Part shown: in pieces, positions 36,491 through 46,261 of the stretch | How the letters are laid out: each line of letters starts with the position of its first letter | Numbering within the stretch: the stretch's first letter is position 1 | Source: Methanosarcina flavescens | GTDB taxonomy: Archaea > Halobacteriota > Methanosarcinia > Methanosarcinales > Methanosarcinaceae | Reading direction: 5' to 3' | Length of the DNA: 64,000 bases | NCBI RefSeq assembly: GCF_001304615.2 | Contig: NZ_CP032683.1 | Coordinates: 3,219,689 to 3,283,688, forward strand | Made by a program: the position numbers and the translations under genes | The notes under the pieces: model-generated | Databases searched by the model: none | What the model was told of the DNA's origin: nothing | Seen by the model: the letters and a program-made list of their open reading frames with translations, nothing else

Positions 36491-37592
36491 TATAGTTCTT
36501 CTCTCAACTAGTTACACTTTTAATTTGTGGATAAAATTTTTCTATCCAGCTTTTTGCAAATGATAGCGAACCCTCTATCCTGTTAAATTCATTTTTGATT
36601 ATATTTCTCAAATGTTCTTTTGATTGAATAAATCTGACCGATACTTCTCTTTTAATTGTTTTCCATATTAACTCTACAGGATTCAAATCTGGTGAATAAG
36701 GTGGAAGAAACACAAGTTTAATTCCCAATTCTTTTGCTTTCATCTTTGTTTTATCTGCTTTATGTGCTTTAAAATTATCAAGTATAAGTACTATGATTTT
36801 TCCTCTGTTCTCTTCCATTATTTTTTCAAGAAACTCACATACGCTTTCTGCCTTTGAACTCTCTTTAAAATCAATCAGATTATTCCCATTAATTGAGTAA
36901 AAGGCAAATGCATTTGCCTTTATGTAATCTGTATTTTTTATCATTGAAGATTTTGTAAATGACCACAAACGCTGCGTATTTGCTTTTGTTTGTGGTGAGG
37001 ATTCATCAAGGAAACCTATTACATATTTCTAATGTGAAAGAGGATACTTTGGAACTGTTTCACTTAACTTTTTTTAAAATTTCTTCTGCATCTTTAGGTC
37101 TCCTGTAGTCGAGAATATAAGGTTTTGAATGATGCATTCCAAAGTTTTTCAGTATAACTCCTATCCTTTTTAATGAGTACTCAACGCCATATTTTTCCTT
37201 TATTAGCTCTAATACTTCTCTGGTAGTCCAGAAATCTTTCTTTTTCAACAAACTCTTTAATTCTATCATTTGTTCGTCAGTAAGCTTAGGCTTTCTTCCT
37301 CCACCAAATTGTGGCATCAAGGCGGCATAGCCGCCTTTATTCCAATAATCTTGCCAATAATAGCCACATTTCTTAGTTACCCCAACTTTGATGGCAGCTT
37401 CTTCAACAGAACCTCCTAAATACCTAAATTTGATAAAATAAAGCCTTTTTAGAACGCGAGAGTTATTTTCATGTTTGATTAAGGAGTTAACCTCATCAAG
37501 ACTTAACTTCTGATCAATAGCAATTTGTTCCTTCCCCACCATAAAAGGATAATATGAGTTAATGTGTGTAATACCTTACGTCAAGGACTATA
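36491..37592. mobile_element. IS630-family element, inactivated
   Basis: Ends share TATAGT[T/C]CTT and inner TTACAC in inverted orientation, with TA at both outer edges as expected for IS630/Tc1-type insertion. It contains one broken transposase gene on the minus strand. Boundaries are approximate because the terminal repeats are imperfect. Confidence 0.65.
36504..37542 (-). pseudogene. IS630 transposase, frameshifted and amber-interrupted
   Basis: The N-terminal part (37060-37542) holds paired helix-turn-helix segments (VEEAAIKVGVTKKCGYYWQDY, GGGRKPKLTDEQ). The C-terminal part (36504-36968) holds the DDE remainder (VLILDNFKAHKA, FLPPYSPDLNPVELIWK). Between them an A7 tract puts the frame off by one. 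After correction the frame reads KLSETVPKYPLSH, then a TAG codon (37029-37031), then KYVIGFLDESSPQ with the first catalytic Asp. Either decayed, or dependent on slippage plus UAG decoding. Confidence 0.8.
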
Positions 37593-37606
37593 ATCAATTT
37601 TTTCAA

Positions 37607-38191
37607 TCACTTCCTGACAGCCGATAAGAGGTAGGCTTTACTGCTGTCCGGGCCGAGGCGCGAGTCAAAACTCGTATCTTTTATATAAATTATATTAAAA
37701 AAAGGTGTGAAAGTTTGCTCGATTTCAGCTTTTGAAACTCTCCTGGGCCCGTATCCGGCAGGCTCCTTATCTGAGAAACAGAGCATGAAATATTTGCCGC
37801 CTGTCCTGAGCACCCTGTATATCTGCCGCGCAAAAACCGGTCTCTCCTCATCCGTCATCACATGAAACAGGCCGGAATCAATAACTGTGTCGAATTCTCC
37901 CTCCATGAAAAGCCGGTCCATCCGCAGTACATCCCCTACTATAAAGCTTACCTTAACATGACGCTCTATAGCCTTTGCGTTTGCATCAGCGATTGCATTT
38001 TCAGCGATGTCTATACCCGTGACATCACAGCCATTTCTTGCCAGCATTATTGCGTTCTCGCCTCTGCCACATCCGACATCAAGGACCCTGCCAGGCTTAA
38101 TCTCTCCACTTTTTATAAGAGCCTGAAAGGCCGGTTGGGGATAGTCGATGTCCCATGGTGGTTTTCCCTTATACGCTTCATCCCAGTACAG
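37607..38191 (-). CDS. Class I SAM-dependent methyltransferase with CTG start
   Basis: About 194 residues. The first ATG (38047) would remove SAM motif I. Upstream, the frame reads LYWDEAYKGKPPWDIDYPQP and VLDVGCGRGENAIMLARNG, obviously part of the protein, but contains no ATG, GTG or TTG before a stop at 38201-38203. CTG 38191 sits 6 bases after GAGGG and is the best start. The GKPPWD region resembles thiopurine/TehB-type methyltransferases. It may have lost its start and be silent. Substrate unknown. Confidence 0.72.
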   Translation of the reverse strand: MYWDEAYKGKPPWDIDYPQPAFQALIKSGEIKPGRVLDVGCGRGENAIMLARNGCDVTGIDIAENAIADANAKAIERHVKVSFIVGDVLRMDRLFMEGEFDTVIDSGLFHVMTDEERPVFARQIYRVLRTGGKYFMLCFSDKEPAGYGPRRVSKAEIEQTFTPFFNIIYIKDTSFDSRLGPDSSKAYLLSAVRK

Positions 38192-38284
38192 GTAAATCCC
38201 TCAAAGCTTATTTAATATTCAAGACAAATATTGTTAACGATAACTGTAAAAGAACGGAAATACTGCTTTTTGGAGATGCAGAGA

Positions 38285-38779
38285 GTGTCTGAAGTAATTA
38301 AAAAGCAAATTGAAGACCTTATTTCTGAATCCAATTCCCTTCTTGAGGGTTTGCGTAAGCTTTTCTATTCAGTGCCCATTCAGTATGACCCTTTCCTAGA
38401 AATCGGACCCTTCAGTGTGTCAGACCTGCCAAAAATGTGGGATTACGACACCGGTATTCACACTAACCCCTATGAAGGAGAACCAGTTCCTCTTCATTAC
38501 CGATGGTTCAAGTTGACAAATGACCAGTTTCTTGAACAGGAAGAACTATTTAAGAAATACATAACCTGGGCTTCCTCTGCCAGAAACCTGATTGAGGAAT
38601 TTTCACCTGAAAAACTGGCTGTTTTTGATAAGAAATCCGAAATAATCAGGAAATGGATCGAGATGAGCGAACGGTTACCGTCGGATGACAATGCCGAGAT
38701 ATTTTTCAGGTTTAAAAAAGATTTCATAAGCCAGCAAAATCTTGTTTCCGCTTTACTGGAGAACAGGTCGAATAACTGA
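38285..38779 (+). CDS. Uncharacterised helical protein
   Basis: About 164 residues from GTG 38285, 9 bases after GGAG (38272-38275). The frame is open from TTG 38231. Mostly helical with a proline/aromatic stretch in the middle (YDPFLEIGPFSVSDLPKMWD). No recognised domain or membrane segment. Divergent from the methyltransferase. Confidence 0.5.
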   Translation: MSEVIKKQIEDLISESNSLLEGLRKLFYSVPIQYDPFLEIGPFSVSDLPKMWDYDTGIHTNPYEGEPVPLHYRWFKLTNDQFLEQEELFKKYITWASSARNLIEEFSPEKLAVFDKKSEIIRKWIEMSERLPSDDNAEIFFRFKKDFISQQNLVSALLENRSNN

Positions 38780-39171
38780 TTAACTTTTTTAAACCAGGTT
38801 TGGGAGAGAGAGCACATTGAAGGGCTTATAATTAGATCAATTTCCTTTTTTAACTGAAATTATAATCAGTCAATCTTTTTAACTGTAATGGCCCTCTAAC
38901 TGAATTGAGGATCTACTAGTTAATTCTAAACTTTTAGACATTTTTAGCAACTCAAATTCATGCCGATATACTGATTTTAGGTACGCTGAATAGTTACTTA
39001 AGGATTTAAATAAAATTAAAACAATAAAAAAAATTATAATCATCGAAGATATGAAGAGTGAATCCAGCAAGCGGTTGTATCGTCTTCATGCTGTAACGGC
39101 GAGAATGTAAGTGACATTCATCGTCAGGCTATAATTATAGAAGGAAATTAGAGAAGGAAAAGGGAGAGAGC
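38780..39171. other. Intergenic, nothing recognised
   Basis: A 63-codon minus-strand frame (38879-39070) has a hydrophobic stretch but no ribosome site. I do not support it. The rest is A+T rich. Confidence 0.4.
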
Positions 39172-39546
39172 ATGGAAGGTATGGAAAAGTATGTAGATGG
39201 GTTTTTAATTCCTATCGCTAAAGGCAGGGTAAACGAATACAGAGAGATGGCTCAAAGAGGCGGCGAGATTTGGAAAGAGCTTGGTGCCCTGGAGTATTAC
39301 GAATGTATTGGCGATGACCTGGATGTTGAAGACATGGTTTCTTTCAAGAAGGCAGCCAATACCTCCGAAGATGAGACCGTAATTTTTTCATGGATCGTTT
39401 TTGAATCTAAGGAGCACAGAGATCGGGTGAACGCGGCAGTCATGAACGACCCAAGGATTAAGGAAATGATGGAATCAGGCGCAGAACCACCATTTGATTA
39501 TAGACGCATGGCTTATGGTGGCTTCAAAACCTTAGTTAGATTTTAA
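39172..39546 (+). CDS. DUF1428 family protein
   Basis: 124-residue alpha/beta-barrel (dimeric ferredoxin-like) protein: YVDGFLIPIAKGRVNEYREM, WKELGALEYYECIGDD, and the conserved RRMAYGGFKTLV end. The family is bacterial and widespread, of unknown function, and often next to SRPBCC/AHSA1 proteins as here. ATG 39172 follows GGGAGAG. Probably acquired from bacteria together with its neighbour. Confidence 0.85.
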   Translation: MEGMEKYVDGFLIPIAKGRVNEYREMAQRGGEIWKELGALEYYECIGDDLDVEDMVSFKKAANTSEDETVIFSWIVFESKEHRDRVNAAVMNDPRIKEMMESGAEPPFDYRRMAYGGFKTLVRF

Positions 39547-39593
39547 CCTAGCATCTTGATGCAGCCGGTTGTAATCATAGGCTTAGTAGGCGC

Positions 39594-39773
39594 TTGACGA
39601 ATGGAGGAGTATACAAAATGGAGGCAGCCTTCGCGTTCTGGCGGCGGCTCGATACTGCAGGGCTTGATACATGTTGTCTGGAGGAAAGCAAGAGCGCGAT
39701 AGCATACTTTCAGTCGTCTCAAACAAACTGTCAGTTAATTCTTAAAAGCTCGTACAAAGAGGCAGGTCGATAT
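39594..39773 (+). pseudogene. Possible remnant of a putative glycolipid-binding protein
   Basis: In frame upstream of the SRPBCC gene. [19 protein letters not shown] resembles the start of the putative glycolipid-binding family (WRRLD-PGHD-type motif), after GGAGG and ATG at 39618. It then runs straight into the SRPBCC frame instead of its own domain. Likely a deletion relic. The alternative is a real N-terminal extension. Confidence 0.3.
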
Positions 39774-40292
39774 ATGACAAATAATAAGAAAACAAAAATT
39801 TCAGCCGAACCTGGCAAACAGGAAATTGTTATTACACGTGAGTTTGACGCGCCGCGAGAGCTTGTGTTCAAAGCATTCACTGATCCAGAACTCTACGCAC
39901 AGTGGCTTGGGCCCCGAGGCTTTACAATGAAGCTCGAAGTTTTCGAACCTAAAAACGGAGGTAAGTGGCGATATATTCATAAAGATCAGGACGGTAATGA
40001 ATATGCATTCCACGGAGTGTATCATGAGGTTACAGCTCCCGAGAGAATTATCAGCACTTTTGAATTTGAAGGTCTTCCTGAAAAAGGGCACGTAGCTCTT
40101 GAAACTGCAAGATTTGAAGCGCTGCCAGGTAACAGGACAAGGCTGGCGTCTCAAGCTGTCTTCCAGTCGGTTAAGGATCGTGACGGTGAACTCCAGTCTG
40201 ACATGGAAAAGGGCGTCAACGACTCTTATGAACGCCTGGATGAACTTTTAGAGAAACTGGTTAAAGAGTCGAAAATGAAAACAGTTGACTAA
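39774..40292 (+). CDS. SRPBCC/AHSA1-family protein
   Basis: About 172 residues with the activator-of-Hsp90-like START-type ligand-binding fold: [61 protein letters not shown], and a C-terminal helix [16 protein letters not shown]. These proteins bind hydrophobic ligands. The exact role is unknown. Start set at ATG 39774. The frame is open to 39594, where a relic of another family is seen. Confidence 0.83.
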   Translation: MTNNKKTKISAEPGKQEIVITREFDAPRELVFKAFTDPELYAQWLGPRGFTMKLEVFEPKNGGKWRYIHKDQDGNEYAFHGVYHEVTAPERIISTFEFEGLPEKGHVALETARFEALPGNRTRLASQAVFQSVKDRDGELQSDMEKGVNDSYERLDELLEKLVKESKMKTVD

Positions 40293-40771
40293 ATCGAAAT
40301 GAGAACATTTGACTATTCTGAACCACTGACATTATGGATAATAGCACAGGTGAATAATAAGGTGAATAATATAGTGAAATATAGTGAACATTCCGTGCAT
40401 ATCTGACAGGTCACGCAACTTTTTAAACAGTAAGTTCGCTTTATCCTGTAACATTTATTTTTCTGGCTCTGTAGAAATCCTGTGAAATAATGGATCTTAA
40501 TTCACCTAACTGGATGACCTGATATATTTTCTCTTATTTTATAGTCAAATTTGTAAAATATTAACAGACACAGGAATCTGGACAAAAGGACTGAAAAAAT
40601 AAAAATTTCCTGCAGAATAAAATGCAGCCCAGACAATTTTAAACAGATGAAAAAAATTAAATGGGATGTTAGGGTTATATAAGTTTATGGAAACACAGTT
40701 CAGAAACGATTTGATTTCGGCAATTGGTTGGCTTGCTCTATGGATTATTGTAAGGGCTTATCTAAATGCCT
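40293..40771. other. Intergenic with a solo IS end
   Basis: Contains the solo IS terminal repeat at 40465-40481. A 31-codon frame with a hydrophobic stretch (40687-40782) has no ribosome site and is not supported. Confidence 0.4.
40465..40481. repeat. Solo terminal repeat of the 1008-bp IS
   Basis: GGCTCTGTAGAAATCCT, identical to the left end of both IS copies. No matching right end follows, so this is a scar of a lost IS or MITE. Confidence 0.75.
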
Positions 40772-41584
40772 GTGCACCTTAACTTTAAAAATTTAGAGAA
40801 AGAACTTTTGATTACTGAAGACTGTATGAAAGAGTTTTTTGATTGAGCCTTTAGATTTACCGGTACCGCTGGATAATGAATAACAAATGAGTAAGAGATA
40901 CAACAAACATGTGAAGAGACAATAAAGAAATTACAGCATAACATACAATTTTTATATTTAAAATCCGATTTACCCTCGATGGCAGCCTTCTGGTCTAGGT
41001 CCAGAACTCTTGGTACAAAACCGAAGGGCTTTTCCTGGCGCATAGATAATCGAGGAAACCTTTTCATAAAAAGGAAGTTCAGAAACAGTCGTTTTCCAAG
41101 AATCGATAAGATTAGCTGCCGCCATCTTGACAGGCTCTGCGAGTTCATGCAGGACAGGGAATGGAAAGCTCTTGCGAATAACGCTGCAAAACTGTACACA
41201 GGAACGGAGAAGGACGGCATTGGGAAATTCCTGTACAAACTCCGTCCGGAGGTGTCTTATGCGCAACTCTCGAGCCAGTTAGGAGCTATTTTTTACCAGG
41301 CTGGAGTCTGGGAATGGAATGAAGAGAGAAGGGGAATGGAGTTCCTGCTGCTCTCCGAGAACTGGCAGGAGAAAACAATCGAACATTAAAGGGATTCACT
41401 AAATTTTGGAAGTGAAATTGCTTTTTTTGATAACTTTATGGAGTTTAATGAAAAAGATAAAACGAATAAAAGACAAGAGCAACAAAAGCAACAGAATCAG
41501 AAAGGGCAAATTGAAACCGTTAGGGGAATCAATAAGATTCGGGAAATTGAGCAGATGAGGCTTTCGGCTTTTTTCCGAGATTAA
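40772..41584 (+). pseudogene. Decayed gene of unknown family, several in-frame stops
   Basis: The longest open part is 40979-41389 (136 codons), rich in Trp, Arg and Lys (MAAFWSRSRTLGTKPKGFSW, LGAIFYQAGVWEWNEERRG). After its TAA the same frame continues protein-like for 64 codons (RDSLNFGSEIAFFDNFMEFN) to 41584. Before its ATG the same frame also reads sensibly (EETIKKLQHNIQFLYLKSDL), with earlier stops. One reading frame with nonsense changes fits better than separate small genes. I do not recognise the protein. Confidence 0.45.
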
Positions 41585-41952
41585 ACGAAATTAGATCCGC
41601 ATATTTTTGTATATTTACAGATAAAAACAAAAAATAGAGTATCTGTATTTTCCTATATTTCAGCATATATATCAAAATGAAATCCAGATAGTTTCTATAT
41701 GTGTTCTTATTTTTTTACAGGAAATATAAGAAACGCTGTTAACCAATTTACAAGAAAGCCAGTTTACACCTTAGAATAAAAAGAGAAAATTTCAAAAGTT
41801 GCCTGCAAAGTAGGCAACCGCATAAGTCCTAGATATGTACTAATATACAGTACTTATGCTCCTTAATATATACTTCATTTTTTTTATACTATTTTTGCAT
41901 ATTATTCTAGAGTTTATACAATTTTATCGAAATACGAATGGAGGGTAAAGGT
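41585..41952. other. Intergenic, promoter region of the subtilase
   Basis: A+T-rich. TATA-like TTAATATATA near 41863-41872. No other feature. Confidence 0.4.
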
Positions 41953-43155
41953 ATGGATTCAACAAAATATATTATCCTGCGAAGCAGTGAGATATTACCA
42001 CCTGCACGGGGAGATATAGGAAGAGCACACCGAGCAGAAATGCTCCCCTTGGAAGCGGCCCAGCCAATCGTCAAGTTAGAGGATGCAGAACTTACAAAGC
42101 GGGAGGTCAATTATCTGCGCAGAGATCCCACAACACTTGCCATTGCCAAACCTATGCCAATGAAACTGGTTGAGCCGGTTGGCAGCCCCAGTGCTCCAAC
42201 AGCTACAAAATGCTGGGGAATCGACGCAGTACGCGCATCGGAATCACCATATGACGGAACTGGTATCACTGTAGCTGTGCTGGATACTGGAATCGATCCA
42301 AATCACCCTGCATTTAAAGGTGTGAAGCTGGTTCAGAAGAACTTCACTGAGGAAGCCGATAATGATATTCACGGCCATGGTACGCATTGTGCAGGGACTA
42401 TTTTTGGCCAGGACGTCAATGATATCCGCATCGGTATCGCCAAAAACATTAAATGCGCCCTAATTGGCAAAGTGCTGGGCAAAGGAGGGGGTTCCTCAGA
42501 CACGCTCGCCAAGGCCATCCAGTGGGCAGTCAATGAAGGCGCAAATGTCATTTCTATGTCCCTAGGAATTGATTTTCCGGGCTATGTAGATTGGCTGGTC
42601 CGCGAATATAGGATGGATATTAAGCCAGCGACATCCCTGGCGCTGGAAGAGTATCGTGCAAACGTCAACCTGTTCACCGAGTTAGCGCGCGTTGTGGCAG
42701 CACAGGGGGAATTTGGGCGATCTGCAATCATCGTTGCGGCCAGCGGTAACGAAAGCAATCGACCTAAATACGAAATTTCGGTATCACCTCCTGCTGCCGC
42801 CACGGGCATTGTTGCCATTGGCGCACTGGGTGAATCCAATAGGGGCTATACTGTTGCCAGATTTTCAAATAATCAGGTGAACATTGCCGCCCCAGGCGTT
42901 AACGTCATCTCTGCCGACGCAGGCACGGATGGTCTTGTCAGCATGAATGGAACCAGCATGGCGACACCTCACGCTGCGGGTATTGCTGCCCTGTGGGCAC
43001 AGCGTCAGCTGGAATTGACCGGGAGGATAAATAACGTGAGCCTGATGGCTCAACTTATTGCTAGCGGCACCTTTGACTCTTTAGCCCCAGGCAGCGAAGA
43101 GGATGATGTGGGTACAGGCATCATTCAGGCACCATTGAGGAATTGGTCTGTTTAA
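41953..43155 (+). CDS. Subtilisin-like S8 serine protease without signal peptide
   Basis: 400-residue subtilase with the full catalytic set: Asp in VAVLDTGIDPNHP, His in HGHGTHCAGTIFG, oxyanion Asn in VAASGNESN, and Ser in MNGTSMATPHAAGIAALWA. An N-terminal segment of about 90 residues may be a propeptide, but there is no signal sequence, so it is probably intracellular. Start at ATG 41953, 8 bases after GGAGG (41940-41944). The base composition is richer in G+C than its surroundings, suggesting transfer from a bacterium. Neighbours give no clue to a substrate. Confidence 0.88.
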   Translation: MDSTKYIILRSSEILPPARGDIGRAHRAEMLPLEAAQPIVKLEDAELTKREVNYLRRDPTTLAIAKPMPMKLVEPVGSPSAPTATKCWGIDAVRASESPYDGTGITVAVLDTGIDPNHPAFKGVKLVQKNFTEEADNDIHGHGTHCAGTIFGQDVNDIRIGIAKNIKCALIGKVLGKGGGSSDTLAKAIQWAVNEGANVISMSLGIDFPGYVDWLVREYRMDIKPATSLALEEYRANVNLFTELARVVAAQGEFGRSAIIVAASGNESNRPKYEISVSPPAAATGIVAIGALGESNRGYTVARFSNNQVNIAAPGVNVISADAGTDGLVSMNGTSMATPHAAGIAALWAQRQLELTGRINNVSLMAQLIASGTFDSLAPGSEEDDVGTGIIQAPLRNWSV

Positions 43156-43614
43156 TTGGAAATGAGCAAAACGCCTCCAAATCCGGAAGAGATAATTTTA
43201 ACAGCAAGCCATCGGTTTTACCGGTGGCCCTGTAATCCATTTATCATGGACTGTGCAATAGCCAAGAAAGTAAGCCTTCCAGTCTACACTTCTCCAGAAA
43301 GCTTAGGAGCTGTGATTCAGAGAATTACATATAGGACTATATTATATTAAACTGTATAATTACCAAGACCCTTTCCTTTATTGTTATAACCTTCTTTCCT
43401 TAATGTCACAATTCTGCATTTTACAGTCATAACTCTACTTTTCTGCTACTACAATCTCCATTCTCTTACTTGTAACTCTATTTTCTGAATAATTATCATA
43501 ATATATTTTTTATGAAAAAATTATGAAGTGTGTGGTTATATATTAAAGAAAGGAGTCTACAATATGCAGAAAATTATCACATAATGTATAAAATATAGCT
43601 GAAGGGGGGTTACT
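43156..43614. other. Intergenic, nothing recognised
   Basis: Contains the likely promoter of the next gene (TTATATATTAAAG at 43535-43547). A 64-codon frame straight after the protease is not supported. Confidence 0.4.
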
Positions 43615-44985
43615 TTGATATTCGAACGAGTTAAATCAGAAGGTCTGGCTCATCTTTCTTATTTTATTGGTTCGAAAGATGAAGCTATAGTTATCGACCC
43701 TCGCAGAGACTGTCAGGTCTATGCCGATCTTGCCAGAAGAGAAGGTATGAATATAAAATATATTTTTGAGACCCACAGAAATGAGGATTATATAATCGGT
43801 TCCCTGGAACTAAAGAAGCTTACGGGTGCAGAGATTTATCACGGCAAGGGGGTCGATTTCAAATATGGAAACTATTTGATTGAGGGTCAGGAATTCGACT
43901 TTGGCTCTTTGAGACTGACTGCTTTACATACGCCTGGCCATACGGATGAGAGCATATCCTATACTTTGACAGATCTTGAAACAGGAAAAGAGCCGGTAAT
44001 GGTCTTTACAGGAGACACCCTGTTCATAGGCGATACAGGAAGAACCGACCTGTACGGTCCCGAGGAGGCTCCAAGGCTGGCAGCAAACCTTTATGACAGC
44101 ATCTTTAACAAGATTCTTCCCCTGGGAGACGAAGTAATACTATGTCCTGCGCACGGCGCAGGCTCGGTTTGTGGGGGCGCTATCGCCAAAAGGGACTACA
44201 GTACTCTAGGACTTGAGCGCATCCAGAATCCTCTTCTGCAAAAGACCGAGAAGGAAGAATTTATCAAATTCAAACTTGAAGAAAAACTTGAATTTCCTCC
44301 TTACTTCAGGAGAATGGAGCAGTATAATCAGCAGGGTCCTCCTCTACTTAATGGCCTGAATGTTCTGAAGCAGCTTTCACCAGGAGAGTTCAGGGCTGAG
44401 ATGGAAAAAGGGGCTGTGGTCGTAGATACCCGCATGCCCCATTCGTTTGGAGGGGCGCATATAAAAAGCAGCTACAGCATCTGGCTAGGAGGAATACCTT
44501 CCTTTGCCGGCTGGGTGCTCCCTTATGATAAGCCTATACTTCTCATTCTGGAAGAAAAAGAACAACTTGAAACTGCGGTAAGGTATCTGGTTCGCCTGGG
44601 CTATGACAATATTACAGGTTTCTTAAACGGGGGGATTGCAGCCTGGTATATGAGAGCTTTGCCAGTAGACAAGTTAGAATTCATATCGGTCCACGATCTG
44701 AAGCATAAACTGGAAAAGCACGAAGAAATGACACTTCTGGATGTGAGAAAGGAAAAAGAATGGAATGAAGGACACATTGAAGGAGCTCAACATATATATG
44801 TTGGTGAGCTTGAAAAAAATCTGGATAAAATTCCAAAGGAGCTTCCGACAATAATATATTGTGATAGTTCCCGGCGTTCCAGCATAGCAGCTTCAATTTT
44901 GAAAAAGCACGGTTATAGTAGCGTATATAATGTACTTGGCAGCATGACTGCGTGGAAAAATGCCGGATACGACGTGGTAAAATAA
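43615..44985 (+). CDS. Beta-lactamase-fold / double rhodanese fusion, persulfide-dioxygenase-like
   Basis: 456 residues. The N-terminal metallo-beta-lactamase domain resembles ETHE1/blh sulfur dioxygenases (VIDPRRDCQVYADL, LHTPGHTDESISY, FTGDTLFIGDTGRTDL, CPAHGAGS). The usual THxHxDH metal motif is replaced by THRNEDY. Two rhodanese domains follow. The first lacks the catalytic Cys (PILLILEEKEQL) and the second has CDSSRRSS. Probable role: handling of sulfane sulfur. TTG 43615 after GGGGGG is the likely start. Monocistronic. Confidence 0.82.
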   Translation: MIFERVKSEGLAHLSYFIGSKDEAIVIDPRRDCQVYADLARREGMNIKYIFETHRNEDYIIGSLELKKLTGAEIYHGKGVDFKYGNYLIEGQEFDFGSLRLTALHTPGHTDESISYTLTDLETGKEPVMVFTGDTLFIGDTGRTDLYGPEEAPRLAANLYDSIFNKILPLGDEVILCPAHGAGSVCGGAIAKRDYSTLGLERIQNPLLQKTEKEEFIKFKLEEKLEFPPYFRRMEQYNQQGPPLLNGLNVLKQLSPGEFRAEMEKGAVVVDTRMPHSFGGAHIKSSYSIWLGGIPSFAGWVLPYDKPILLILEEKEQLETAVRYLVRLGYDNITGFLNGGIAAWYMRALPVDKLEFISVHDLKHKLEKHEEMTLLDVRKEKEWNEGHIEGAQHIYVGELEKNLDKIPKELPTIIYCDSSRRSSIAASILKKHGYSSVYNVLGSMTAWKNAGYDVVK

Positions 44986-45064
44986 GTTGAACTCCTTATT
45001 AATTCATACACTCAGAAAACAAGTTTGGAAACCTTTATATTCTCTCTTTCTTTTTTAATTTACC

Positions 45065-46249
45065 ATGGTTTTACACGTTCCCCACATTCTTCTTCCAAAG
45101 GACAATTGGGAAAAGTGGGCAGTAATTGCCTGTGATCAGCACACTCAGGATCTGGAATACTGGAAAAGAGTTGAAGAATTTGTTGGAGATTCCCCTTCTA
45201 CTTTCAATCTCATTTATCCTGAAATATACCTTCCTTTAGATGAAAATAGAGTGAATAAGATCCATAAAACTCTAAGTGATTATAAAAAAATTCTTGTTGA
45301 TCACGGCCCATGCTTTATCCTTGTGAGTCGTTCAGTCTCAGACAGGGATAGAATCGGGCTTGTGGTTGCGGTCGACCTTGAAGAATACCAGTTCAATGGG
45401 TTGGATTCAATTATCAGACCAACTGAAGGCACCATTAAAGAAAGGCTTCCTGCAAGAATCAGGATAAGGGAAAATGCCGAACTGGAACTATCGCATATCC
45501 TGGTATTATATAATGATCCTGATTTCACAGTTATACCCAGGAATACAGATGACCTCGTTTGTGAAGAAAATCTGGTTTATGATTTTGACCTTATGGAAAA
45601 TGGCGGTCATATCAAGGGCTACAGGATCAGTAATGAAAAGATAATTAAAGATATCTCGGATAAAATTCTTAACCTTGGGACTCTTCTTGTTGGGGATGGA
45701 AACCACAGCCTTGCTGCTGCAAAGAGTTTCTGGGAAAAAATTAAAGGGACTGTAGAGGAAGATCATCCTGCAAGATATGCAATGGTCGAGCTTGTAAATA
45801 TTCATGATCCAGGTCTTTCCTTTGAGCCAATTCACAGGGTTGTAAGTGGAATTGACCCGGAAGAGTTGCTCAGGAAATTCGATGCAAGGATTGAAAGAGT
45901 TCAGGACCGCCCTTCAAATCTCGATCTTTCAGCCAAAGAACATTCAATCGGGTTTATTACAAAGGATAGCAGTGGTGTGCTTGTTTTTGATAATCCAGTA
46001 CACGACCTTGAGGTCGAAACCCTTGATGAGATTATTGACAATTATTCAGTTGAGTATGAGCATGATCCGGAGGTCGTTGAAAAGCTTGGTAGGAAACAGG
46101 GAAATACTGGTTTCTTCCTTCCTCCGTTAAGGAAGAGCGAGTTTTTTACTCTTATAAAAAAGAAAGGAGCCCTTCCGAGAAAATCGTTTTCCCTTGGGAA
46201 GGAAAATGAGAAAAGATATTATATAGAGGCCAGGAAAATTACTATATAA
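45065..46249 (+). CDS. DUF1015 family protein, probably leaderless
   Basis: 394 residues of the DUF1015 family (PF06245), found in many bacteria and methanogens and of unknown function. Conserved pieces: WAVIACDQHTQDLEYW, LLVGDGNHSLAAAKSFWE and GNTGFFLPPLRKSEFF. ATG 45065 has no ribosome site, but TTTATATT lies 24-31 bases upstream, so the transcript probably begins at the start codon. Stands alone. Confidence 0.85.
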   Translation: MVLHVPHILLPKDNWEKWAVIACDQHTQDLEYWKRVEEFVGDSPSTFNLIYPEIYLPLDENRVNKIHKTLSDYKKILVDHGPCFILVSRSVSDRDRIGLVVAVDLEEYQFNGLDSIIRPTEGTIKERLPARIRIRENAELELSHILVLYNDPDFTVIPRNTDDLVCEENLVYDFDLMENGGHIKGYRISNEKIIKDISDKILNLGTLLVGDGNHSLAAAKSFWEKIKGTVEEDHPARYAMVELVNIHDPGLSFEPIHRVVSGIDPEELLRKFDARIERVQDRPSNLDLSAKEHSIGFITKDSSGVLVFDNPVHDLEVETLDEIIDNYSVEYEHDPEVVEKLGRKQGNTGFFLPPLRKSEFFTLIKKKGALPRKSFSLGKENEKRYYIEARKITI

Positions 46250-46261
46250 GACTTTCTGGCC

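Noticed and set aside
38879..39070. 63-residue membrane-like minus-strand ORF
   Set aside because: Hydrophobic stretch is explained by A+T bias; no start signal.
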